A stretch of 47,027 nt of DNA from the NCBI GenBank assembly GCA_021813505.1, contig JAKAKI010000011.1, positions 1-47,027 of the forward strand. The letters are read 5' to 3'. Origin of the DNA: a bacterium. GTDB lineage: Bacteria; Zixibacteria; MSB-5A5; WJJR01. Of this stretch, positions 1 through 7,409 are shown piece by piece (position 1 is the first letter of the stretch; each line of letters begins with the position of its first letter). Below the pieces are notes generated by a model that saw only the letters and a program-made list of their open reading frames with translations, was not told where the DNA came from and did not search any database. The translations under genes were made by a program, and so were the position numbers.

Positions 1-1
1 A

Positions 2-127
2 TCCCATCAATCACCTCCTGGTATGATCTAGTCATATAACTAGACACAACCCCCCGCCAATGTCAAGGCAAATCAACACCCCACAGCACCACCTATCACC
101 AATGTCTAGTTAAAGGCCAAACTCGAG
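2..127 (-). repeat. Left copy of 126-bp terminal inverted repeat
   Basis: Positions 2-127 are the reverse complement of 46902-47027 with one mismatch (C at 47 against T at 46982) and no indel. Read on the minus strand, the repeat holds a TTGACA box (66-61), a dyad TCTAGT-N6-ACTAGA (27-44), a strong Shine-Dalgarno GGAGGTGA (18-11) and an ATG (7-5) reading off the window. It therefore resembles the 5' end of a multi-copy gene or insertion sequence facing outward. An assembly break in a repeat gives the same picture. Confidence 0.9.
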
Positions 128-324
128 TCGACGTCTTTGACGTCGTGGGATTGATTGACTTTGTGTTCTCCGGGGCGGCCGTGCCACCGGTCGATCCGTC
201 GTGCATCTACATCTCAAACGGCGACATGGACTGCAACGGAATCGCCGACGTATTCGACGTGATCCGGCTGATCGATTTTGTGTTCAGCGGCGGGATGGGA
301 CCGTGTGAGACGTGCGGGGGGTGA
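128..324 (+). pseudogene. C-terminal remnant of a dockerin-like-repeat protein, 5' end lost
   Basis: The frame starting at the repeat junction encodes two dockerin-like segments ending at TGA 322-324. Each has a DVFDV core followed by a LIDFVFSG-type helix, and the second starts with a Ca-binding-like D-x-D-x-N-G loop (GDMDCNGIADVFDV). The tail is Cys-containing. Upstream the frame runs into the terminal repeat, has no start codon, and meets a TAA at 37-39, so no complete gene is present. The same type of repeat ends the M23 peptidase at 27068-28546. Either the repeat element inserted into this gene or the contig is chimeric at the junction. Confidence 0.7.
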
Positions 325-325
325 G

Positions 326-350
326 GTGGACTCAGTGGACGAAGTGGACC
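326..350. repeat. Period-9 tandem repeat (GTGGACnnA)
   Basis: Three imperfect 9-nt units beginning GTGGAC directly follow the dockerin tail. The same unit recurs at 27034-27058 and near 6252-6293. Confidence 0.6.
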
Positions 351-364
351 GATAGCCCCCCACC

Positions 365-389
365 GTCATTCCCGCCAAAGCGGGAAACC
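365..389. repeat. Short palindromic dispersed repeat (GTCATTCCCGC type)
   Basis: TTCCCGC and GCGGGAA arms flank a CAAA loop. A close relative lies at 13893-13915, immediately at the start of the lipoprotein gene on the minus strand. Confidence 0.5.
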
Positions 390-520
390 AGCGATTCCCG
401 GCAGCACTGGATTCCCGCGGTGAGAGAGTGCCCCAGAATTCGTATCACTTCCCGTTTGATCACAACATCCCTGCTCGAAAATCGGTAGACCGGAATTGAA
501 TTCGCGGGTTTCTTGGCGGC

Positions 521-1081
521 ATGCGCGGGCTGAGTTATCAGCGGATGGTGGCGGCGATGACGGGAAACGACTCGTCGTATGACGGGCGGTTCTATGTCGG
601 CGTGCTGTCGACACGGATTTATTGCCTTCCCTCCTGCCGGGCGCGGCTCCCGATGCTCAAGAACGTGCGCTTCTTTGCGACTCGTGAGGAGGCGATTGCG
701 GCGGGGTTGCGCGGTTGCAAACGGTGCAAGTCGGCGCAGTTCCCCGATGTGCTGCCGACATGGCTGGGCGCCGTGCTGCGCTACATGAAGGAGCATCGCG
801 ATGAGCGGCTGGACGAAGGACGGCTCGAAGAGATGACGCACGTCGACATCTCCACCATCCGGCGGTATTTCAAGACACAGCTTAAGACGACGCCGCTGGC
901 GTTTCACCGGCGGGTGCGTTTGGGATATGCACGGGAGTTGATCGAATCGGGCACGAGTTACTTGGCGGCGGCCTACGAGTGCGGCTACGAATCGTCGAGC
1001 GGGTTCCGCGATGCTTTCGCCCGGGAATTTGGACGTCCACCAGGGAGATACCATGTCAGACGACAGAATTGTGTACTGTGA
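521..1081 (+). CDS. adaA: AdaA-type methylphosphotriester-sensing AraC family activator
   Basis: A 186-residue protein equivalent to the N-terminal half of E. coli Ada. Residues about 10-75 form the Ada zinc domain with four cysteines at 35, 39, 66 and 69 (YCLPSCRAR and GCKRC). In Ada the first of these accepts methyl groups from phosphotriesters. Residues about 85-180 are an AraC-type double helix-turn-helix ending in the usual FGRPPGRYH-like segment. The last 29 bases overlap the start of the next gene, a methyltransferase, so the pair is a split Ada as in Bacillus AdaA/AdaB (established precedent). It should activate alkylation-repair genes after methylation (inference). An in-frame ATG at 545 is an alternative start. 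Confidence 0.9.
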   Translation: MRGLSYQRMVAAMTGNDSSYDGRFYVGVLSTRIYCLPSCRARLPMLKNVRFFATREEAIAAGLRGCKRCKSAQFPDVLPTWLGAVLRYMKEHRDERLDEGRLEEMTHVDISTIRRYFKTQLKTTPLAFHRRVRLGYARELIESGTSYLAAAYECGYESSSGFRDAFAREFGRPPGRYHVRRQNCVL

Positions 1082-1631
1082 GTTCGATAGCCCCTTGGGG
1101 CCGATGATCGCGGGGGCCACGACCAAGGGGGTGTGCTTCCTGGAGTGGCACGACCGTGGCGGAACGGAGCGAATCCGGGAGCGCGTGGAAAAACGGTACC
1201 GGCGCGCCGTTGTGCCGGGCTCCAACGCGCATTTGGAACTATTGCAGCGCGAATTGGACGGGTACTTCACCGGAAAGCTGAAGAAGTTCAAGACGTCGAT
1301 CGATGTGACCGGGACACCCTTCGAGCTCACGGTTTGGGAGCAGCTTCGTACGATCCCCTATGGCGAGACGCTCAGTTATGGCGGGATGGCCCTGGCGCTT
1401 GGCAAGACTGGGGCGCAGCGCGCCGTCGGGCGGGCCAATGGCGCCAACTATGTTTCAATCGTGATCCCCTGCCATCGGGTGATCGATTCGAATGGGAATC
1501 TGCATGGGTACGGCGGTGGATTGTGGCGGAAGAAATGGCTCCTGGAATTGGAGCAGGGGCTCGGCATTCCGGAAGTCGAGAAGAATGTGAGCGCATCGAG
1601 CCGGGTATCGAGGTCGTTGCAGTTGTTGTAG
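1053..1631 (+). CDS. adaB: Methylated-DNA--protein-cysteine methyltransferase (AdaB/Ogt)
   Basis: Suicide repair of O6-alkylguanine by transfer of the alkyl group to the PCHRV cysteine (Cys140 in VIPCHRVI). Flanking family marks are IPYGETLSYG before it and a GYGGG segment after it. The protein has 192 residues, normal for Ogt. The start at 1053 is chosen because AGGGAG lies 5-10 nt upstream and the sequence then begins with the usual short N-domain; an upstream in-frame start at 1011 would extend it by 14 residues without an RBS. It overlaps adaA by 29 bp, implying translational coupling. A second MGMT-family gene lies at 44774-45313. Confidence 0.93.
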   Translation: MSDDRIVYCEFDSPLGPMIAGATTKGVCFLEWHDRGGTERIRERVEKRYRRAVVPGSNAHLELLQRELDGYFTGKLKKFKTSIDVTGTPFELTVWEQLRTIPYGETLSYGGMALALGKTGAQRAVGRANGANYVSIVIPCHRVIDSNGNLHGYGGGLWRKKWLLELEQGLGIPEVEKNVSASSRVSRSLQLL

Positions 1632-1657
1632 GTCGGTGCTCGAAGAACAAATTCGTC

Positions 1658-1686
1658 AGCCCCGGAGGGGCGAAAGATAGTAGCCC
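1658..1686 (+). repeat. 29-nt repeat, left arm of an inverted pair
   Basis: It matches the reverse complement of 2017-2045 with one mismatch. The core reads GGGGCGAAAGATAGTAGCCC. The pair brackets the MITE-like element. Confidence 0.75.
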
Positions 1687-1695
1687 ACGGCGCCC

Positions 1696-1919
1696 GGGCG
1701 TGTTGAAGAAGTCCTCTGAAGAGCAGCGGGAGTTGTGTAAGGGGGAGATTGCTTCGGCGCAAAAAGCCGCGCCTCGCAACGACATCACACTGGTTGTTGG
1801 CAACGCAAAGGCACAGTTGTCGTTGCGAGGAGCGTCTCCGCCGAAGGCGGAGGAGCGACGAAGCAACCTGCCCCTTACACAACTGCCGCGATCTCGAGGA
1901 CAAGTTTTTCAACAGGCCC
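1696..1919. mobile_element. MITE-like element, copy 1 (224 bp)
   Basis: Terminal inverted repeats GGGCGTGTTGAAGAA (1696-1710) and TTTTTCAACAGGCCC (1905-1919) enclose further nested complementary segments, for example GTTGTGTAAGGGG against CCCCTTACACAACTG. The whole element is repeated at 31464-31688, and its ends recur around 4827-4959. It has no coding capacity, so mobilisation in trans is inferred. Confidence 0.75.
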
Positions 1920-2016
1920 GCCAGCCGTGGGTGAGCGTGCCACACAATCATCCTTTCAGCCCCTTCGGGGCTGAAAGGAAATTCTTGTTGGTCTTATCCC
2001 CCCGGGCTTACGCCCG

Positions 2017-2045
2017 GGGCTACTATCTTTCGCCCCTTCGGGGCT
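2017..2045 (-). repeat. 29-nt repeat, right arm of an inverted pair
   Basis: Partner of 1658-1686. It lies just downstream of the trpS stop codon and contains a CGCCCCTTCGGGGC hairpin that could also act in transcript 3'-end formation. Confidence 0.7.
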
Positions 2046-2055
2046 TTGATGTATC

Positions 2056-3033
2056 TCATTGCAGGTGCATCGCCTTGCGGACCTCGACCATAGTGGCGGC
2101 CGCTTTGGCGCGCGCCCGGTCGGCGCCGGACTTGAGGGCGCTGGTGACTGTGTCCGGATCCTTCTCCAGTGCGACACGGCGGACGCGGACGGGGCGCAAT
2201 GCGGCATTGAGATTATCGGCGAGTTTCATTTTGCAATCGACGCAGCCGAGCGCGCCGGTACGGCAAGGCGGTGCTATTTCGGATTCGTGCGTGGGCGAGT
2301 AGATCTTGTGCAAGTCATAAACCGGGCAGATTTCCGGACGGCCCGGGTCTCCCTTACGGAGTTTTTGCGGATCGGTGAACATCTTCTTTAGCCGGGCGCG
2401 GGTTTCGTCTTCGGTCATCGAGAGCGAGATTTCGTTGCCGTACGATTTGCTCATCTTGCGGCCGTCCATGCCGGGCACGGCGGCAAAGGTCGTGAGCTTC
2501 GCTTGCGGCTCCGGAAAGACTTCGCCATAGAGTGTGTTGAAGCGGCGGGCGACTTCGCGGGTCAGCTCGATGTGGGGAAGCTGGTCCTTGCCCACCGGCA
2601 CCCAACCGGCGCGGTAAATCAAGATATCGGCGGCCTGCAGGAGCGGGTAGCCCATGAAGCCGTAGGAGTCGAGCCCCAGTTCCTCGGACTTTTCTTTATA
2701 GCTGGGGACGCGTTCCAGCCACGGAATCGGAATGATCATCGAGAGGAGCAGGTGCAGTTCGGCGTGCTCCTTCACTTGGGACTGCACGAAGATCGCGGTT
2801 TTTTCGGGATTGAGGCCGGCGGCGAGGTAGTCGATCGCCATTTGGTGGATTTTTTCCGGCAGGTCGGCGGTCTTCTCAAATTCGGCGGTCAGGGCGTGCC
2901 AGTCGACGATACAGCAATACATCTCGAAATCGTTCTGGAGGGCCACCCAGTTTTTCAGAGCGCCCTCATAGTTGCCCAGATGCAGACGTCCGGTCGGTTG
3001 CATACCGGAGAGGATGATGTGATTGGCGGTCAT
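2056..3033 (-). CDS. trpS: Tryptophanyl-tRNA synthetase
   Basis: Class I aminoacyl-tRNA synthetase that charges tRNA-Trp. The HIGH-type signature is TGRLHLGN (residues 15-21) and the KMSKS loop is intact (residues 193-197, GRKMSKSYGN). The length of 325 residues is typical of bacterial TrpRS. The ATG at 3033 follows GGGAG by a few bases. It stands alone and converges on adaB. The product is well supported along its whole length. Confidence 0.97.
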   Translation of the reverse strand: MTANHIILSGMQPTGRLHLGNYEGALKNWVALQNDFEMYCCIVDWHALTAEFEKTADLPEKIHQMAIDYLAAGLNPEKTAIFVQSQVKEHAELHLLLSMIIPIPWLERVPSYKEKSEELGLDSYGFMGYPLLQAADILIYRAGWVPVGKDQLPHIELTREVARRFNTLYGEVFPEPQAKLTTFAAVPGMDGRKMSKSYGNEISLSMTEDETRARLKKMFTDPQKLRKGDPGRPEICPVYDLHKIYSPTHESEIAPPCRTGALGCVDCKMKLADNLNAALRPVRVRRVALEKDPDTVTSALKSGADRARAKAAATMVEVRKAMHLQ

Positions 3034-3360
3034 TGGTCTCCCTTCGGGTTCATGGAGCCGAATAAACGAAATGGGAGCGAAGTTGCCAAGGGTGATGGTA
3101 GGGTCGATACGCTTGAATGTGAAGAGTGTGCGCGAGGGAGGGCGAGGCTCCTGCCGAGCCTGCTTCCGCGCGGAAACATGGCTCGGCAGGAGCCTCGCCC
3201 TCCCTCATCGCCTTAATGGTCCATGATTGTGAAGTGGGGCTGAATCAGTGTTGGAGCATGGGCGGGACGCCCATGCTACCTTGAAATGAAACTTCGATGA
3301 GCGATGGCCGTAAGGGAGAATGTTGGCGATAGGCCGCCAGCGCTCACGATGGGAGGTGGG
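3034..3360. other. Intergenic region trpS / secreted repeat protein
   Basis: It contains the 25-bp palindrome at 3136-3204 and otherwise no supported gene. The divergent promoters of trpS and the gene at 3361 must lie here, but I see no convincing -35/-10 pair. Confidence 0.6.
3136..3204. repeat. Perfect 25-bp palindromic dispersed repeat, copy 1
   Basis: Arms 3136-3160 and 3180-3204 are perfect reverse complements (GGGAGGGCGAGGCTCCTGCC followed by GAGCC). The loop contains CCGCGCGG. Related copies lie at 19098-19203 and 28690-28759, always between genes. Confidence 0.9.
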
Positions 3361-4581
3361 ATGCGAATCGGAATCTTCTTACTTGCGGTTGCGGCAGTAG
3401 TCGTGTTGTCGCCGGTGGCCGAGGCGACGGATCATGGGTTCATATTCGGGACGATCACCACGAAATCGGGCGACCAGCACACGGGACGGATCCGTTGGGA
3501 CCGTAACGAAGGCTTCTGGGATGACCTGATCGATGCCACCAAGACCGATGACGACCGTTATGAGTCGCAGCACCGGCATGGCGGGCGAATCTCCATTCTG
3601 GGCCTGAGAATCAATACCGGCGACTGGGACAGTGAAACATCCTCGTCAGAGATGTGTTTCGGACATGTCAAGAGCATCGAGCCGCGCTCGTCTGGAAGGG
3701 TGATCTTGCGCTTGCGGAATGGCGAGAAAGTGCGATTCGAGGATTCGGGGACCGATATCGGTTCGGGCAGCCGGGGTATCGAGGTGGATACCGGCGTCGA
3801 GGACATTGTCGAACTGGAATGGGAAGACATCGAGCAAATCGAGTTCAAAGCCGAGCCGGACGATTATCAAGCCACACATCCGCAGACGGAACGGCTTTAT
3901 GGCCGGGTAAAGACCGAAGGCGGGGATGACATTGTCGGTTTTATCGCCTGGGACGTTGATGAAATCTATTCCACCGACATTCTGGACGGAGAGGTCAACG
4001 ACCGGACCCGCAAGCTCGAGTTCGGAGCGATTGAGTCGATCACGAAAGCCTCACACGACGCCTGTGTCGTGAAGCGCAAGACCGGCCCGGAGTTCCGGAT
4101 GACCGGCACCAATGACGTCGACTCGGGCAATCGCGGCGTCGCGGTCACGATTCCGGGTCTGGGACGGGTGCGGGTGGATTGGGATGAGTTCGAATCGGTG
4201 ACGTTCATGCCGATCCCCGAAGGGCTGCAGCGGACGTACGACCAGTTCGATGGCGGCAAACGGCTCACGGGAACGGTGACCACATCGGACGGGAAGCCGA
4301 TATCGGGCGCGATTGCCTGGGACAACGACGAGAAGTTCGCGTGGGAGCATATCAATGGCGAGCTAAACGGCATCAACTACGATGTTGAACTGGGCAATAT
4401 CGCCAAGATCGAGCGCCACTCCGGACGCGCTGCGCGGATCACGTTGCGCAACGGCACGACTCTGCGGCTGCGCGGTTCGAATGATGTCGACGACGACAAC
4501 AAGGGCATTTTCATCGAGACGTCCAAGGACGAGACGGAAGAAGTCGACTGGGATGAGTTCTCGAAGGTGACGTTCGAGTAA
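3361..4581 (+). CDS. Secreted protein of unknown function with three internal repeats
   Basis: I do not recognise the family. The 406-residue protein starts at ATG 3361 behind an excellent GGGAGG RBS; an in-frame start at 3304 lacks one. Residues 1-23 look like a signal peptide. The rest is three tandem units of about 115-130 residues. Each opens with a G-x-[IV]-x-T segment and a [IR]-x-WD core (GRIRWD, GFIAWD, GAIAWD). Each then has an acidic stretch, an LRNG-like turn, a G[ST]-[DN]-D-[VI] motif, and ends in E/D-WD/E-[ED]-[FI] before V/I-x-F. The pattern suggests repeated beta-rich domains acting in the periplasm or outside the cell (inference). It has no operon partner. Confidence 0.75.
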   Translation: MRIGIFLLAVAAVVVLSPVAEATDHGFIFGTITTKSGDQHTGRIRWDRNEGFWDDLIDATKTDDDRYESQHRHGGRISILGLRINTGDWDSETSSSEMCFGHVKSIEPRSSGRVILRLRNGEKVRFEDSGTDIGSGSRGIEVDTGVEDIVELEWEDIEQIEFKAEPDDYQATHPQTERLYGRVKTEGGDDIVGFIAWDVDEIYSTDILDGEVNDRTRKLEFGAIESITKASHDACVVKRKTGPEFRMTGTNDVDSGNRGVAVTIPGLGRVRVDWDEFESVTFMPIPEGLQRTYDQFDGGKRLTGTVTTSDGKPISGAIAWDNDEKFAWEHINGELNGINYDVELGNIAKIERHSGRAARITLRNGTTLRLRGSNDVDDDNKGIFIETSKDETEEVDWDEFSKVTFE

Positions 4582-5175
4582 CCGTTAGTCTCTTCTTTCG
4601 GACAACGAGAGGGTGGGCAGAGCCCACCCACGTCCATCCGGAGATGTGTCGCAATCGAGAAGTGGAGATTGCTTCGCTTCGCTCGCAATGACAGTCTTCA
4701 CGATTGTTTGGAACTGAGTCTACAGCAGTCGTTGCGAGGAACGTCCCCGCCAAAGGCGGAGGGAGCGACGAAGCAATGAAATCCTTTCCCGCACTGGCGC
4801 GCCGGACGCGGCCCTTCCCCCCCGATGGGCGTGTTGAAAAACGCCAGCATCTCGAGGAGACGAGAGCGCGGACTGGAGTGGGCGCCACTGAGAGACAGGA
4901 ACTTCTATGACCAAGAGTGGGGCAGACACTTTTGTCTGCCCGGTTTTTCAACACGCCCCGATGTGTGGGGACTCTCCGGCAATCGATTGTGTCACTCCTA
5001 CCGCTGTGGCCCGTTTCCCCCGTTCGCTACATAAAGTAGTTCTTTAACGACGGCTCCCAGCCCATTACGACACAGAAGGCAAGATCACCGGCAGCGAATG
5101 GCGCCGACGTCTGTTGGTTGCTGGCAAGCGGGTTGCGTTCCATATGGAGGAACCCTGGCAGGTATTGAGGAAGTG
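4582..5175. other. Repeat-rich gap without a supported gene
   Basis: Contents in order: a GTGGGCAGAGCCCAC palindrome (about 4614), parts of the dispersed TTGCGAGG...GCGACGAAGCAA repeat (about 4670-4775), a MITE-like element (4827-4959), and AT-richer sequence before the small ORF at 5176. Open frames through here encode only repeat sequence. Confidence 0.75.
4827..4959. mobile_element. MITE-like element, short variant (133 bp)
   Basis: The ends GGGCGTGTTGAAAAAC and GTTTTTCAACACGCCCC are near-perfect inverted repeats, matching the ends of the 224-bp elements at 1696 and 31464. The interior is different and carries a GGCAGAC/GTCTGCC hairpin (about 4921-4940). Confidence 0.7.
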
Positions 5176-5472
5176 ATGCGGACGATGAGAAATATAGTTG
5201 ATCGGGGACAGCGCAAGCGGCGATTATTGACCGTGACAATGGTGTCGGCGGTTGTGCTCAGTCCGATTCGCTTTGGTTTCCCTCATCGGACGAGTGTGAC
5301 CGAGTTTGTGGCTTCGGGGGCCGCGGATTCGCGTCCGGTGCGAATCCAGGTTTCGGATGCCGATGATGAGGTTTCGGTGCGCCAGCACCGACAGGATAAC
5401 CAGCCGGCACTGGTGAACCGAGTCGAGACGTTGATCGATGCCGCCCACGCCATGGATAAGCGGGACATTTAG
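5176..5472 (+). CDS. Small exported or membrane-anchored protein, unknown
   Basis: A 98-residue ORF from ATG 5176, preceded by GAGGAAG; the longer in-frame start at 5098 has no RBS. A basic N-terminus (RGQRKRR) precedes one hydrophobic segment (LLTVTMVSAVVL) and then a polar, acidic tail rich in Q, D and R. That fits a signal peptide or single-pass anchor. No family is recognised. A clear intrinsic terminator follows at 5499-5533, which supports its being a transcribed unit. Confidence 0.5.
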   Translation: MRTMRNIVDRGQRKRRLLTVTMVSAVVLSPIRFGFPHRTSVTEFVASGAADSRPVRIQVSDADDEVSVRQHRQDNQPALVNRVETLIDAAHAMDKRDI

Positions 5473-5498
5473 GAGAGGGGCGCAATAGAGGGGGTGGC

Positions 5499-5533
5499 AA
5501 AGCCCCGTCCGATGTGGACGGGGCTTTGTGTTT
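5499..5533 (+). terminator. Rho-independent terminator
   Basis: A perfect 12-bp stem, AAAGCCCCGTCC (5499-5510) with GGACGGGGCTTT (5516-5527), has a 5-nt loop and is followed by GTGTTT. It lies 26 nt after the stop of the small ORF ending at 5472. Confidence 0.85.
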
Positions 5534-5620
5534 GTGGGGGCGGGAGTTCCGAAAGTGATTGCATCGGCCGAGCCGGCGAATTAATCATGAACATCGTTTT
5601 CTTTATGAAGGGAGAGTGTG

Positions 5621-6250
5621 ATGAGAACGAGAGTTACAGGAATTGCCCTGGTGACAGCCGGTCTGCTGCTTCTGGCCACCGGGATCGGGCAGGCCCAGGA
5701 CAAAGGGAAGCCGGGAGAGGCACCGAAGATGAGCCCGGAAGAACAGGCGATGATGGAAAAGATGATGAAGCTGGCCACGCCGGGGCCGCAGCACGCGATG
5801 CTGGCGAAGACGGCCGGCAAGTGGACCTTTACCTCCACTATGTACGGGATGGACCCCGCGGCGCCACCCACGAAATCCGTGGGGACCTCCGAGCGGGAGA
5901 TGATCCTGGGCGGACGCTTTCTGTTCGAGAAGAACAAGGGGGAGTTCAGCGGGATGCCGTTCGAGGGCATCGGCATCACCGGTTACGATAACGCCCAACA
6001 GAAATACACCAACTTCTGGGCCGACAACTTTGGCACGATGACGATGACCGGGAGCGGCTCCGCCGATTCGACGGGCAAGGTGATCACGATCGTGAGCACG
6101 TTCGACGATCCGATGACGGGCCAGAAGAACGCCACGATGCGCCTGGTGCTCAAGATCGTCAGCGACGATGAACTGCATCTAGACATGTATAGCAGTCCGC
6201 AGGGCAAAGAACTCAAGATGGTCGAGATGGTGATGACGCGGGCGAAGTAG
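5621..6250 (+). CDS. Exported DUF1579 family protein
   Basis: A 209-residue protein with an N-terminal signal peptide (residues about 1-25, ending near GQAQ). A DUF1579-type domain follows: the TPGPQHAMLAKTAGKWT opening, a G-x-[SE]-E-[RM]-x-x-LGGRFL segment, the G-[IY]-D-N-A-x-x-K-Y turn, and a closing EM-V-M-T-R. DUF1579 proteins are small beta-barrel-like proteins of unknown function. The ATG at 5621 follows GGGAGAG. The Met-rich linker (residues about 38-55) is unusual and might bind metal or membrane, but that is speculation. It is a monocistronic unit closed by the bidirectional terminator at 6272-6330. Confidence 0.85.
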   Translation: MRTRVTGIALVTAGLLLLATGIGQAQDKGKPGEAPKMSPEEQAMMEKMMKLATPGPQHAMLAKTAGKWTFTSTMYGMDPAAPPTKSVGTSEREMILGGRFLFEKNKGEFSGMPFEGIGITGYDNAQQKYTNFWADNFGTMTMTGSGSADSTGKVITIVSTFDDPMTGQKNATMRLVLKIVSDDELHLDMYSSPQGKELKMVEMVMTRAK

Positions 6251-6271
6251 AGTGGACTAAGTTGACCAAAT

Positions 6272-6330
6272 GGACGGCATGGACGAAGTGGACAAACAGG
6301 TCCACGAGGTCCGTGCCGTCCGGTTTTTTT
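6272..6330. terminator. Strong bidirectional terminator built from period-9 repeats
   Basis: The outer stem GGACGGCATGGAC (6272-6284) with GTCCGTGCCGTCC (6309-6321) and the inner GTGGAC/GTCCAC stem precede seven T residues (6324-6330). The T-run overlaps the TAA of the minus-strand HEAT gene. The left arm consists of GTGGAC-type 9-nt units. Confidence 0.8.
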
Positions 6331-7396
6331 AATGGGTCAGCAGGTCTTCGAAGAACGCCAGGGCGCGCGGGTCGTTGGATTGCCCAAGCCAGAAGATTGC
6401 CTGCTTGCGGACTTTGGCGCTCGGATTGCTCTTCGCGACATCGATCAATAGCGGAACGCCCTTTTCTCTGGGAAGCTGGCTGAGCGCGAAGACTGCCCGC
6501 TCCTTGACGTCTGAGTCGGGATCATCCTTGGCGGCATCGGCTATCGCCTCCGCAGACTTCTCCCCAGCCTTATTGGCCAGCCAGAATAGCGCGTTGGAGC
6601 GAATACCGGGATCTTCGTCTTTGCGCGCCACGTCGACAAGAAGATCGAGTGCGGCAGGATTCTTGCAGCAGGACAGCGCGAAGACAGCGCCTTCGCGGAC
6701 TTTGTCATCGGGATCGTCGTGGAGTACTTTCCGTAGAGTTTCCACTCCCCGATCTCCGCTATTTTGCCCGACCCAGAAGACCGCCTGTTTGCGCACCTCC
6801 CTCGGCCGGGAGGGCTCGACTAAGCGCTCCAGCGCGAGTTGGGCGGCGGGATCGGCATGGAAAGCGAGCGCGGTGATGGCCTCATCGACGACGTCCTTGT
6901 CGTGGCTGACGGAGCGATTCGATGGATCGGTCATCGACTCCAGCAGGGCAACACTTTCGGAGGGACGCACATCATCGAGCCAGATGAAAGGAAGATTGCC
7001 GGCATCGAGTTCACAGTATGAGGAGTAGGCCCGAATCTTATCGATCCGATTGTCGGCAATGCGAAACAGGATGGTCATCGCGCTGGGTTCGGATTCTTCG
7101 GAATCGTCATCGGAGGTCTGCGAGTAGCTTTGATGGCGTGACTCCAACCGGCAGAGACACTCGTGGGAACTCGCGCCACAGTACATTCGATGTCCCGCAA
7201 GCAATGGGACTTCGTACCCCACCCAGGCTTCATCGTCCTGGCGTTCGATCAGCGTGCTAAGCACCCCATCAAGCCCCGTCGCCGCTGACTGCGTTGTCAG
7301 GGTGGCGTTCCTAATCGCGGGGTGTTCTGAGGCCACCGCAACGGTGGCAATCAGAAACGCCGCGAGGGCCGATCCAGCGATTCGTGCGTGTGTCAT
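6329..7396 (-). CDS. Exported HEAT-repeat protein (last gene of the sigma operon)
   Basis: A 355-residue protein. Residues 1-22 are a signal peptide. The middle region contains a Cys-rich patch (YCGASSHECLCRL) and an acidic Ser/Asp/Glu stretch. From about residue 165 there are at least five HEAT/PBS-lyase-like helical repeats of about 31-37 residues, with alternating cores VRKQAVFWVGQ, VREGAVFALS, IRSNALFWLA, VKERAVFALS and VRKQAIFWLGQ. HEAT arrays bind proteins, so a periplasmic scaffold or sensor role is likely. It starts 13 nt after the previous gene with an AGAGGA RBS, so it belongs to the operon led by the ECF sigma factor. Its ligand is unknown. Confidence 0.8.
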   Translation of the reverse strand: MTHARIAGSALAAFLIATVAVASEHPAIRNATLTTQSAATGLDGVLSTLIERQDDEAWVGYEVPLLAGHRMYCGASSHECLCRLESRHQSYSQTSDDDSEESEPSAMTILFRIADNRIDKIRAYSSYCELDAGNLPFIWLDDVRPSESVALLESMTDPSNRSVSHDKDVVDEAITALAFHADPAAQLALERLVEPSRPREVRKQAVFWVGQNSGDRGVETLRKVLHDDPDDKVREGAVFALSCCKNPAALDLLVDVARKDEDPGIRSNALFWLANKAGEKSAEAIADAAKDDPDSDVKERAVFALSQLPREKGVPLLIDVAKSNPSAKVRKQAIFWLGQSNDPRALAFFEDLLTH

Positions 7397-7409
7397 GATA
7401 TCCTCTCCC

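Larger units (their letters stand above)
1632..2055. other. Repeat-filled gap between adaB and trpS (convergent)
   Basis: No gene is supported. The gap holds the MITE-like element 1696-1919 and an inverted pair of 29-nt repeats (1658-1686 and 2017-2045), plus a CCCCTTCGGGG mini-hairpin near 1960. Open frames here are repeat-derived. Confidence 0.8.

Noticed and set aside
1133-2302. 389-codon plus-strand frame
   Set aside because: Crosses adaB out of frame, repeats and trpS antisense; clearly a shadow.
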